Source: an uncultured Clostridium sp.
Lineage (GTDB): Bacteria; Bacillota; Clostridia; Lachnospirales; Lachnospiraceae
Direction of reading: 5' to 3'
Assembly (NCBI GenBank): GCA_947178445.1
Contig: CAMWYJ010000003.1
Span: 62,001 to 126,000, forward strand
DNA length: 64,000 nucleotides
Positions 36,039 to 44,832 of this stretch are shown here, in pieces. The position numbers and the translations under genes are program-made. Under the pieces are notes generated by a model. It did no database searches and was not told the origin of the DNA. It saw nothing but the letters and a program-made list of their open reading frames with translations. Position 1 is the first letter of the stretch, and every line of letters begins with the position of its first letter.

Positions 36039-38249
36039 TTAATATGTGATTTCAAATAACCTTGCCATAACTTCCCTCTTAAATGTAACCTTAAGACACA
36101 GACGTTCCCGATCCAGCTCATATTCCAGATTTTCCTGCAATACCTCCTCCGGATACGCAACCAAAACCGTTACTTTCCTTTCCTCCCAAACTGCCTTGCC
36201 ATCCATACTTTCATTATCTAATCCGTTGCTACAGGTATCTATCATCTTTTCCAACGGTATCTCGCATGTATCTGTATCTCCATACCGTCTCCACACTGCA
36301 AGATACGTTTTTCCTTCTGTTTTAAGAGCTGCAGCAAGCCACGAATCCAGACTGCCTGCCAGTCCTAACGGCCAGCCGGGAACTGCTTTCTTAATATCAC
36401 TGCGAATACGCTTATAATATGCAATCCCCTCCTTTACAAGCTCTTTTCTTGCCTGTGACAGCTCCACAATATGCCCGCTTTGGTGAATACGAAGAAGCAA
36501 TGCATTTACCATATTGTAAATGGTTTCCTCTTGATCCCCATTGCGCATCGGATATGACCATACAGCTGCCTGCTCTGGTGTAAGACCTGCCACTGCATTT
36601 GCTGCTATGGTTGCATAGTTGCGGTAGTCCTCCTGGTCAGAGGTGGACTGAATGCTATATCTTGATAGCATGGCATAATCCGTACGGAGACCTCCGCTAG
36701 AGCAGTTTTCAATGACAAGCTCCGGATACTTTTTAAAAATCTCATCCAGCCATGCAAGGTATGCCCTCTCATGTTCAAGCATGCCCTGCCCCACACTGTC
36801 CGCATTTATTTCCGTTCCAATCCCAGGTTCCATATTGTAATCCATCTTAATATATCCCACATGATACTGGTTTACCACCCGGTCTACCACCTCATTGACA
36901 TGTTTTAAAACCTCGAGATTACGGAAATCCAACTGGTAACGGCTGCGATCAAAAACACGCTTACCATGACGGACAAAGAACCAGTCATCCGGTGCATTTT
37001 TCGCCTTTTCACAGTGAATGCCCATAACCTCAAGCTCCAGCCAGAGCCCCGGCACCATACCCTTTTTGCGGATATAATCTGTCACCTCTTCAATTCCATT
37101 CGGAAAGCGTTCTTTCGACTGCTGCCACTCGCCAACGCTGTCCCACCACTGCCCCGATGCATACCATCCTGCATCTATCACATAATACTCACAGCCAATC
37201 TCTGCTGCCGCATCAATTAATGGCAGTTCCTTTTCGGTTGTCGGATCACCAAAAAGACAATTCATATAATCATTAAAAATAACCGGCAGGTTCTCGTTAT
37301 CTGCATTTTTTCTCCGAATCTGGCGGCGGTATCTTGTAAGCTGTCCCATGGCAGTATCAAAATCTGCATTTGAAACACCCACTGCCACCGGCACGGTGGT
37401 AAAACACTCTCCCGGTTTTAGCTGTTTAAACCAATGAGACTGTACCTCTGTCGGTCCACTTAGAGCCACATAAAAATGATCATTCTCATCACTAATCTCC
37501 GTATGCCAGGAACCATTATGCTCAATCTGCCAGTAAAGTCCTGTATCTGCTTCTTTATTTTCTAAATACCCCATCGGAAGATACCGTTTTGTAGACCAAT
37601 TCCCTGTATTCGTCAATTCAAAGGTAGATGAAGTCCTCTGAGTTACTGTTGGCTGTGTCTGCGAAAGCCCCATTTCCGGAAAACTTACCGTGCGGAAATT
37701 CATCTCCTTCTGCCAGCCGTGACAGGCATAGGTAAGTGACATCTTTGTATCAGAGCTTTCCTCTCCCTCCTTTTCAATTCCAAGATAGTAAAACGAAGAA
37801 ATATATTCCAATGTCTGTTCCTCATTGCCATCATTTATGATATCATGATACATTCGGATGGTCGATGTTCCCCTATAAAACTGCATATGAGATACAACTC
37901 TTGCCCCTGTCACCATATCCTTCTGGGTAATAATAAGCCTGCGTCCGGCCGCATTTTCCTCATCCTGCATATCTGTAAAATGAAGCATATATCCCGGTGC
38001 AGTCACAATATGCTTGTTTCCATGTTTCTCATAGGGACGGTTATAGCCGGAAAAGTTTACCTGCACAAGCTGGAAGCCCTCCTCTATAAACTGTTCTGTC
38101 TCTTTCGTCATAAACTGCCCATTCTCATCAATCTCACCATAAGGATTTGACGAAAAATGCAACAGCTTTAACTGATTTTCATCCGTCACTCCAAACAACA
38201 AATGTACACCATCCTCATCAATTGGAATCCATTTTTTAATGTGTGCCAT
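36039..38249 (-). CDS. Alpha-galactosidase, glycoside hydrolase family 36
   Basis: A 736-residue cytoplasmic GH36 enzyme that releases alpha-1,6-linked galactose from raffinose-type sugars or galactomannan oligosaccharides. The nucleophile is D470 in YIKMDYNMEPG, and the acid/base is D524 in NCSSGGLRTDYAML. The N-terminal beta domain precedes the barrel, and the length is standard. GAAGGAGGTAATT precedes the ATG. It lies 61 bases downstream of the large secreted protein on the same strand with only a weak hairpin between them. Confidence 0.93.
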   Translation of the reverse strand: MAHIKKWIPIDEDGVHLLFGVTDENQLKLLHFSSNPYGEIDENGQFMTKETEQFIEEGFQLVQVNFSGYNRPYEKHGNKHIVTAPGYMLHFTDMQDEENAAGRRLIITQKDMVTGARVVSHMQFYRGTSTIRMYHDIINDGNEEQTLEYISSFYYLGIEKEGEESSDTKMSLTYACHGWQKEMNFRTVSFPEMGLSQTQPTVTQRTSSTFELTNTGNWSTKRYLPMGYLENKEADTGLYWQIEHNGSWHTEISDENDHFYVALSGPTEVQSHWFKQLKPGECFTTVPVAVGVSNADFDTAMGQLTRYRRQIRRKNADNENLPVIFNDYMNCLFGDPTTEKELPLIDAAAEIGCEYYVIDAGWYASGQWWDSVGEWQQSKERFPNGIEEVTDYIRKKGMVPGLWLELEVMGIHCEKAKNAPDDWFFVRHGKRVFDRSRYQLDFRNLEVLKHVNEVVDRVVNQYHVGYIKMDYNMEPGIGTEINADSVGQGMLEHERAYLAWLDEIFKKYPELVIENCSSGGLRTDYAMLSRYSIQSTSDQEDYRNYATIAANAVAGLTPEQAAVWSYPMRNGDQEETIYNMVNALLLRIHQSGHIVELSQARKELVKEGIAYYKRIRSDIKKAVPGWPLGLAGSLDSWLAAALKTEGKTYLAVWRRYGDTDTCEIPLEKMIDTCSNGLDNESMDGKAVWEERKVTVLVAYPEEVLQENLEYELDRERLCLKVTFKREVMARLFEITY

Positions 38250-38271
38250 AATTACCTCCTTCGCAACAACA

Positions 38272-38297
38272 GCCAGGAAGCTTTCTTACTCCCTGGC
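38272..38297. other. Hairpin between the secreted protein and alpha-galactosidase genes
   Basis: GCCAGGGAG/CTTCCTGGC stem with an 8-base loop. No U tract follows on the minus strand, so it is more likely a processing or stability hairpin than a full terminator. Confidence 0.5.
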
Positions 38298-38310
38298 CAT
38301 TATTACATGT

Positions 38311-41300
38311 TTATTTCTTTTTAATTTTAATCTTGATCGTTGCTTTCTTATTTGAACCATCCGTTGCTTTTGCTGTAATTGTCACGGTCTTACCCTTGCC
38401 AGCCTTTTTCGTGGTCACAACACCTTTCGAATTAACCGTTGCATACTTCTCATTGCTGGAACTCCATTTTAAGGTCTTATTTATGCCCTTTGAAGGAGAT
38501 ACTTTCGCTTTAATCGTAACCTTCTTACCCGGTTTCACGGATTTACTCTTGGCAGACAGTTTTATCTTCTTAACAGCACTCTTATAAATTTTAATATGAA
38601 AGACTGCTTTCTTCCCACTGCCATCTTTTGCAGTCGCTGTAATCGTCACTGTTTTCCCTGCACCGGTCTTTTTAGCAGTAACCTTACCGGCTGCTGTAAC
38701 TGTTGCATATTTATCGTTGCTTGAACTCCACACAACATCAGTATTTAAGGCATCTGCCGGTGTCACATCTGCCTTCAGCAAAACAGATTTCCCCACAGCA
38801 AGCTTGGTTATCTCACCGTTAACCGTAATCTTACTTACCAAAATCGGCTTATAGGTTGCTGTCACAACAAGATTCTGCTTAACATTGGAAAAGCTTGTAT
38901 CCCATCCTGTAAAGATATACCCTTTTCGTTTTGGATCTGCCGGTGCATTTGCACTGTTTCCGAAATCAACGGTCTGTGGATTTCCGATTACTTTTCCATT
39001 ATAATCTTTAAAGGTAACAATAAAGGAATTTGTCTTATATCCGCTAACCGCAATATCATAATTCTTCTTTATGTCGGTGATGGTATAAATACCATTTTTA
39101 TCCGGTGTTACTCTCTGTCCGTCTGCGGTTACTATAATACCACTTAAATCATATCCCGCATTCGCCTTAATCCGGAAGGAGAAGCTTCCACCATGTTTTA
39201 CCGTCTTATTACTTCCATTTACCAGTTCCACTGTGTAAGCTGCACTCTGGGCTACATCTATATTGTAAACTCTATTTTTATTTTCATTACTGTCAGGCTC
39301 TGTTGCATAAAAAACATTGTCTCCCGGATACAATTCAACGTCGCACCACCGGTCACGCTCTGAATGTCCGCTTTCTTCATCTAGAGAATAGGTATCTACA
39401 ATACCATTGTGCTCATGCTTGATTTTGACAGAATCCGGATCATATCCTTCCTCTACAAATATGTGCACCTCAAATTTCGTACCGCTTGCCAGATTTCTAA
39501 CGATTCTTCCTTCCTCATTTTCCTCATATTCATAACTGTCGCCATAGAAAGCCTCGGTATACACCAAAACCTTCTCCCCATGCTTAAGCTGAAGGTTTGC
39601 CTGATCAGCGACACGGATATCGGCATCGTAGGAGATTTCCGTGAGTTTATAGGTTTTCGTCAGTCCATCCGCACTTACTTCACATTCCTCATGTTCCGTA
39701 TCCTGCCAGTCAATCGCAATACCATCAAAATCCGTTTTCTCCTTTACCGTTACTGTAAAATAGAAAACATCGGAATCCGGAATATAATACGTCTGATTCC
39801 CTATCTGTTCACTTGTGTAAGCCGCATCATCCTTTGTTGCAGGTGCAATTGAAACATCCTCCCTGTTTGTTGATAGTGAAATATAATTCACATATGGGAT
39901 AATATGGCTTATATCCACCTCAAGCTTGTAACATCCTGCTGGCATCGTATACGATACACTGCGAACAGAATACTCACCTTCACACAGGGAGGTATTTGGC
40001 TGTCCCTTTAAGTTATATGCTGTGAATACTGCATTTCCGCTATTTTTTTTCAGACGGTAAAACTGTGTTTCTGATTCCTCACTATAATCGCCTGCAAACA
40101 CCAGGCCGAAATCATATTCCCTGTCTGTATCTGCCTTGTCGACTACTTTGGGCAAGTCAAAATGTGCCAGCAATGTACGTTCCGCTTCTTCCTCCTTATC
40201 ATAAATATTCCATCTGTATTCTGATTCATCATACTCTACATAACCTTTTCCATTCTTCGTCACCACTTCCATTTCTCTTGTATTGGTCGTAACGATAATT
40301 TCAACGGTATCTTCCAGCCATGATGTATATGTATATGTTACCGTGCCGTCATCATTTGTGACAACAGAATCTGCCTTCATTGTCTTTATATTGTCCCTTC
40401 CGGCTTCGCTCGTTGTCTTTTCCGATACCAATGGTAATACCTCACCGGAAGGTACGGTAATGTCAAACCTTATCCCTGTACCCACTTCCAGACTGCCGTA
40501 TGTTTTGTATGTATTTCCACTGTCAGGCTCACCCTCCAGAGAAAGATAACCGCCCTCATCATCATCTATCTGCAATTCACTGATCGTATATTTATCTGCT
40601 GCGGAAGGAATTGGCAGATACACATCATATTTACACTTCTCAAGCCCCCCATAATAGATAGTGATATCATCCGCCACATTTACCGTATACACTGTCCTTT
40701 CGGTTCCATAATCATCCACGGTTACATTTTCTTGTTTTGTAAATGTAACCTCTCTGCCTTCGCTATCCACAATTTTTGTTACTGCTGCATGCTCTGACGT
40801 ATACCAGTCACTATCATAGCTGTCTATCCAGAACTTCAACTCTCCTGCCTTCTGAAAGCCTCTGACTTTCTCATCCTCACTTCCAAATAAACGCAGGTAT
40901 CCATTATTTTCATCTGTACATTCGCAATCTACATAAAATTTATTTCCCAATGCCAGAGTGATATTCTCTCTTGCAGCGGTAATGTCTGCCACATACGTAT
41001 TTTCTCCATTCTTTTCGAAATGCAGCTCCTCACCATTTGATAATGCCCTGATAGTTGCTAAATTCACTGTTTCACTGGATAAAACCATTTCATAGGTATT
41101 ACCCTCTGTTAAACCTACATAGTTATAATCTATATCAAAGTCCTCTATTTTCTCAAGTTCTGTACCATTTCCATCCCTTACAATCACGGAGACATTTTCA
41201 AATTCTGCAGTATCATAATCAACATAAATGCCATAAGGCTCATTTGAATAAATACCTGTAACATCTATAACCGTATTCTGAGTCAGGGGGTCCGATGTAA

Positions 41301-42780
41301 ACTGATATGTCTTTTGACCATATTCATTTATGAACGGCTCTCCAACAGGTATATTAACGGATGTTCCATCTTCCCCTTTCAGTGTGACCATCATATTGCT
41401 GTCATCAAAATCATACTCTCCCTCATACACAGTTACTGTAAATGTAAAAGCTCCCGCTGCATACCATTTTATTTTGCCGGTTTCTTCATCCGACCATCCC
41501 TCAACTGTACCAGAATGTGATAGATCAACGAAACAGCGTGTTGTCTGACCAATTGCCACCTCATACTGCTCCTTTGCCGTTATTATGGCATCTGTTTTAC
41601 CCATCATAAATGCGAAAATATTCAAGTCTCTGTAGAACTCATTGCCTGTTTCCATAGATATCTGATACCGTCTGGTTGTATCTGCCAGCTTAAAGTAAAC
41701 CCATTCATCACATGGCGCTAAAAATTCTCTTACACCACTTGTACCATATCCATCCAAAGGCACTCCATCCTCGGTACATGGAATCACTGCAACCTCACTC
41801 GTTACCTTGTACTTCTTTTGAAAAAAAACGGAAGTATTCCATCCGATATCAGAAACCGTATAGGAATATGTGGTTTCATCCACTTTGGCTGCCGGCAATT
41901 CTTCGCCATCTGCGAAAATTCCATAGTCCAATATACCCGTACTTCCCTTAATCCGAAACGTAACGGTTCCGCCTTTATCTGTAGAAAAAGCCATCTGCCC
42001 ATCTGTTATCGTTAATGCATTCCCCTCTGCATCCTGCACCTCATAGCCTTTTTCCGGTAAATCCAAAACAGCAAGGGTAATTGTTGTTCCACCCTTTTCA
42101 TAAATCTTAACATCCTGGTTTTCAGTGACATCCTCAATTGTGTAAGACCACAGGTTTTCATCATCCACATCCTGCGTAAATCTTTCTATGCTGACGTTCG
42201 CTCCATTAATCGTTACCTCTAAATCATTGATGTTCTCAACTTCTTCATTTGTCTTTTTAATATATAATGTATAAGAACCATGCTGCCTGACACCTGCTCC
42301 CTGTCCTTCCCCAAGATAACAGTTAAAATTAGGAGTTACAAAATCGTATTGAACATAATAGTAAGAAGAATCTCTGACAGTTAAATGCATTTCATCATTC
42401 ACCGGGAGTGTTACAGCATACACATTATTTCCCTGATCTTCAAATGTAATATCCTCTAGTACCTCACCACTATTCAGCACCTCCATATATTCCGTTCCAT
42501 ACCCATCCGGTACAGTGAGATAAAAGGTAAACGTGCTCTTTACCTTATAGTATCCTTCGTCTTCTATTGTTTGTACTCCCTCCTGGTTCAGAACAGACAG
42601 GATAAATTCCTCCTGACCATATCCACCAAATCCATTCTCTGCCTCTACAAACGAATTGAGCCAGACATCATATAACATATCCTCTTCCTCACCCTCAGCC
42701 TTTGCAGGATATACAGGTACAAGACTCAATACCATAACCAGCACCAGCAGGTATGATAACATTTGCTTTGCGTTTTTCAT
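38311..42780 (-). CDS. Large secreted repeat protein with InlB-type repeat and two C-terminal Big_2 domains
   Basis: A 1489-residue exported protein. Residues 1-29 are a signal peptide ending near YPAKA. Residues 30-1240 consist of many short beta-rich segments with aromatic residues that I cannot assign. Around 1245-1320 lies a Listeria-Bacteroides repeat (VTFKDYNGKVIG ... GYIFTGWDTSF). Two Big_2 Ig-like domains follow (VVWSSSNDKYATVTAAGK and LKWSSSNEKYATVNSKGV) with a lysine-rich end. There is no LPxTG sorting signal; the basic Big_2 tail may bind the cell wall. Start at 42780 has GAAAGGGGAAAGTGTT. An adhesin or fibre-binding role is inference. Confidence 0.85.
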   Translation of the reverse strand: MKNAKQMLSYLLVLVMVLSLVPVYPAKAEGEEEDMLYDVWLNSFVEAENGFGGYGQEEFILSVLNQEGVQTIEDEGYYKVKSTFTFYLTVPDGYGTEYMEVLNSGEVLEDITFEDQGNNVYAVTLPVNDEMHLTVRDSSYYYVQYDFVTPNFNCYLGEGQGAGVRQHGSYTLYIKKTNEEVENINDLEVTINGANVSIERFTQDVDDENLWSYTIEDVTENQDVKIYEKGGTTITLAVLDLPEKGYEVQDAEGNALTITDGQMAFSTDKGGTVTFRIKGSTGILDYGIFADGEELPAAKVDETTYSYTVSDIGWNTSVFFQKKYKVTSEVAVIPCTEDGVPLDGYGTSGVREFLAPCDEWVYFKLADTTRRYQISMETGNEFYRDLNIFAFMMGKTDAIITAKEQYEVAIGQTTRCFVDLSHSGTVEGWSDEETGKIKWYAAGAFTFTVTVYEGEYDFDDSNMMVTLKGEDGTSVNIPVGEPFINEYGQKTYQFTSDPLTQNTVIDVTGIYSNEPYGIYVDYDTAEFENVSVIVRDGNGTELEKIEDFDIDYNYVGLTEGNTYEMVLSSETVNLATIRALSNGEELHFEKNGENTYVADITAARENITLALGNKFYVDCECTDENNGYLRLFGSEDEKVRGFQKAGELKFWIDSYDSDWYTSEHAAVTKIVDSEGREVTFTKQENVTVDDYGTERTVYTVNVADDITIYYGGLEKCKYDVYLPIPSAADKYTISELQIDDDEGGYLSLEGEPDSGNTYKTYGSLEVGTGIRFDITVPSGEVLPLVSEKTTSEAGRDNIKTMKADSVVTNDDGTVTYTYTSWLEDTVEIIVTTNTREMEVVTKNGKGYVEYDESEYRWNIYDKEEEAERTLLAHFDLPKVVDKADTDREYDFGLVFAGDYSEESETQFYRLKKNSGNAVFTAYNLKGQPNTSLCEGEYSVRSVSYTMPAGCYKLEVDISHIIPYVNYISLSTNREDVSIAPATKDDAAYTSEQIGNQTYYIPDSDVFYFTVTVKEKTDFDGIAIDWQDTEHEECEVSADGLTKTYKLTEISYDADIRVADQANLQLKHGEKVLVYTEAFYGDSYEYEENEEGRIVRNLASGTKFEVHIFVEEGYDPDSVKIKHEHNGIVDTYSLDEESGHSERDRWCDVELYPGDNVFYATEPDSNENKNRVYNIDVAQSAAYTVELVNGSNKTVKHGGSFSFRIKANAGYDLSGIIVTADGQRVTPDKNGIYTITDIKKNYDIAVSGYKTNSFIVTFKDYNGKVIGNPQTVDFGNSANAPADPKRKGYIFTGWDTSFSNVKQNLVVTATYKPILVSKITVNGEITKLAVGKSVLLKADVTPADALNTDVVWSSSNDKYATVTAAGKVTAKKTGAGKTVTITATAKDGSGKKAVFHIKIYKSAVKKIKLSAKSKSVKPGKKVTIKAKVSPSKGINKTLKWSSSNEKYATVNSKGVVTTKKAGKGKTVTITAKATDGSNKKATIKIKIKKK

Positions 42781-42812
42781 AACACTTTCCCCTTTCATAT
42801 CAAAGTTTTCCA

Positions 42813-42888
42813 GGTAATTGCAAAACTCCCGATTTCCAAAACCTTGTTACACAATGAATGTCTTGGAAAACAGAGTTTCACAATTACC
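42813..42888 (-). repeat. Repeat family D, copy 2: hairpin in the 5' leader of the secreted protein gene
   Basis: GGTAATTGCAAAACTCCC ... GTTTCACAATTACC, a 76-base element whose two arms pair over about 26 bases with one gap. It begins 33 bases upstream of the start codon, the same spacing as the D element at enolase. Confidence 0.8.
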
Positions 42889-42889
42889 C

Positions 42890-42951
42890 ATGTTACATAT
42901 CGTTCGAAATGTAACAGTTGATATTTTATCATAGAAAGTCCACAGTTGCAA
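42890..42951 (-). promoter_or_regulatory. Promoter and 5' stem-loop of the secreted protein gene
   Basis: TTGCAA (42951-42946), 17 bases, TAAAAT (42928-42923). The predicted transcript starts near 42916 with a hairpin GTTACAT, 10 bases, ATGTAAC, followed directly by the D hairpin, giving a leader of about 135 bases made almost wholly of structure. Confidence 0.65.
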
Positions 42952-42989
42952 CTACCTTTTAAGCAATTCTTATCTACATCAATCAGCAC

Positions 42990-43018
42990 CAGACACGATT
43001 GTCAAAACAGAGTTTCGC
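42990..43018. repeat. Repeat family D, half-arm copy
   Basis: GATTGTCAAAACAGAGTTTCGC resembles one end of the D arms. No pairing partner is visible nearby. Confidence 0.45.
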
Positions 43019-43024
43019 TCACCT

Positions 43025-43252
43025 CTAAGAAAGATTCTTAAGCTCCTGCACAAGCTCAAGATCCGACTGCTTCACTTTAATGTTGGTGAGCAGCGGTTCT
43101 TCGCCGGGCTTTTGCACCTTAATCTCGATAATGGTTCCCTCTTCAATCTTACTGGAAAATACTGCCCGTAAAAATGCCATAAATTTCGGGTGATTACCCT
43201 CGAACGTATTCTTTGCCTGCATAATTTTCATCATAGATGCCGGATTCATCAT
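43025..43252 (-). CDS. Small conserved hypothetical protein (75 residues)
   Basis: MMNPASMMKIMQAKNTFEGN, then HPKFMAFLRAVFSSKIEEGT and IIEIKVQKPGEEPLLTN, ending in a charged helix. No signal or membrane segment. AAGAGGTAGAAAAGCA precedes the ATG, supporting a real gene. I recognise no domain; its mixed helix-strand pattern suggests a small folded protein. Function unknown. The 256-base gap to its right has no recognisable gene or terminator. Confidence 0.75.
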   Translation of the reverse strand: MMNPASMMKIMQAKNTFEGNHPKFMAFLRAVFSSKIEEGTIIEIKVQKPGEEPLLTNIKVKQSDLELVQELKNLS

Positions 43253-43508
43253 TGCTTTTCTACCTCTTTTCTATATTCATGCTTATACTATATTTACCAT
43301 ATCAGGCAGCATTCTTGCAATATATTTCATCTTTTTTCTTCCCTTTTTCCAATTTATAGATTCCTTAACACTTCTTTTCCAAATACCCATTTTTTCTAGT
43401 ATTACCTGAATCTTTTCGGACAGCAGACATCACATAAAGCCACCGCACATAAAATATTTTAATCCGGGCATTCTATATACATATCATATTCATCTACAGG
43501 AGGTTTTT

Positions 43509-43715
43509 ATGAAAGCAGTGGATTCCAAAAAGCCAGTTAAAACAATTCCGGATGGTGTATGGGAAAGTTCGCACAATACTGCCGGACAAAGTACCCCTTA
43601 TCCTTCCAAAAAGAAAGAACAGAATGCCCATTTCCAAAACGCTGCAACAGACCTGCAGGGAAATGGATATCCTGTCCCAAAATCTTCCGATGATTCCGAC
43701 CAGAGTCCTGCATAG
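43509..43715 (+). CDS. Small hydrophilic hypothetical protein (68 residues)
   Basis: The frame begins MKAVDSKKPVKTIPDGVWES behind a strong CTACAGGAGGTTTTT ribosome binding site. It is low in hydrophobic residues, rich in Ser, Pro, Lys, Gln and Asp, and probably disordered. The stop codon lies in the loop of a hairpin at 43700-43723. The ribosome binding site and terminal hairpin argue that it is a real gene. No family recognised. Confidence 0.6.
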   Translation: MKAVDSKKPVKTIPDGVWESSHNTAGQSTPYPSKKKEQNAHFQNAATDLQGNGYPVPKSSDDSDQSPA

Positions 43716-43723
43716 AACTCTGG
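43700..43723. terminator. Hairpin between convergent genes
   Basis: CCAGAGT/ACTCTGG with a 10-base loop, followed on the plus strand by TTACATATTTTATT. It could serve both the small plus-strand gene and the degV gene. Weak U tract. Confidence 0.5.
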
Positions 43724-43782
43724 TTACATATTTTATTACAATACGCTCACATATCATGATGCTACAACCTGTTTCACATAAC

Positions 43783-44616
43783 CTAAAATGCTATAATAAT
43801 ACCGCCATCTGCGGCATAGAGGGAACTGATTCCCTTTGTATCAATAATCTTTATACTGCGAAACGCATACTGTTCTTTTATCTTTTGTTCCACACTCCGG
43901 GCACGTTCTAAACAGTTACAGTTTGAGATAATAAGATCCTTCTCCTCAAGATTCCCTCCCACGCTGCCGATATATTCTATCATTTTTGTCAATGCCTGTT
44001 TAATCCCTCTGGCTTGCCCTTCCTGTTCAATCTGTCCCTCCACCGCCTTCATATACGGCTTAATATTTAAAAGGTTTGCCATAGCTGCCTTCATGTTACT
44101 CAAACGTCCATTTTTGCGGAGTACTTCTAAAGTCTCTAACACAAAAGCCGTCTTCACCTCATCCCGGAATGCAGTAATTTCTTCCACAAGTTTTGTAAAT
44201 GCAAGCCCTGCCGTTGCACGCTTCTCGATTTCATAAGCAATCAGCAGTTGTCCCGCTGCCGCAGATTTGGAATCTACCACATGGATGTTCACCTCCGGGT
44301 GCTCCTCCTCATACATCTGTTTTGCAAGGCATGCGCTGTTATAGGAGCCGGAAAGCTTTGCAGACAGTGTCACAACATAGACATCCTCTGCTCCCTCAAA
44401 GCTATTCATATATGCTTCCGGCGAAGGGCACGCAGACTTCGGACAATCCGGTGATGCCTCCACCCTTCTTAGAAAATCTGCCTGGTCAAAGGTATCATCA
44501 TCCACAATCTCCACTCCACCCACTTCAATGGAAAGAGGAACGGATACGATATATTCTTTCTGTAAATCCTCCGGTGTAAAATCAGTACAACTGTCACCAA
44601 CAATCTTAAACTTCAT
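43783..44616 (-). CDS. DegV family fatty-acid-binding protein (FakB-like)
   Basis: A 277-residue DegV protein. Family motifs are IVGDSCTDFTPED at the start, VVTLSAKLSGSYNSACLA and HVVDSKSAAAGQLLI; the arginine-bearing RKNGRLSNMKAAMANLLNIKP helps bind the carboxylate of a fatty acid. FakB proteins present fatty acids to the kinase FakA; no fakA is in the window. Start at 44616 has ACAAGGAGGAACTCTT; the longer frame to 44655 is not used. Confidence 0.9.
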   Translation of the reverse strand: MKFKIVGDSCTDFTPEDLQKEYIVSVPLSIEVGGVEIVDDDTFDQADFLRRVEASPDCPKSACPSPEAYMNSFEGAEDVYVVTLSAKLSGSYNSACLAKQMYEEEHPEVNIHVVDSKSAAAGQLLIAYEIEKRATAGLAFTKLVEEITAFRDEVKTAFVLETLEVLRKNGRLSNMKAAMANLLNIKPYMKAVEGQIEQEGQARGIKQALTKMIEYIGSVGGNLEEKDLIISNCNCLERARSVEQKIKEQYAFRSIKIIDTKGISSLYAADGGIIIAF

Positions 44617-44718
44617 AAGAGTTCCTCCTTGTAAAATAATGAATCGCCCCCTCACCTCCGGTTCGGCGGCATGTCGTTTTATTTTCTTTTTGATATAGTT
44701 GTTTATACTATATGCGAA

Positions 44719-44747
44719 AGTGTATCAAAACTCTTATCCGTTGTCAA
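44719..44747 (-). promoter_or_regulatory. Promoter of the degV gene
   Basis: TTGACA, 17 bases, TACACT on the minus strand. A dyad ATATAGT, 7 bases, ACTATAT lies just downstream (44693-44713) at the transcript start and could be an operator. Confidence 0.6.
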
Positions 44748-44832
44748 TTATTATTCTTCTTTTGCCAAGGGCAATCACCTGATGCTCTTCACACTTAGCA
44801 GACAGATGCTTATACCGTCTGTTAAGAAATAA

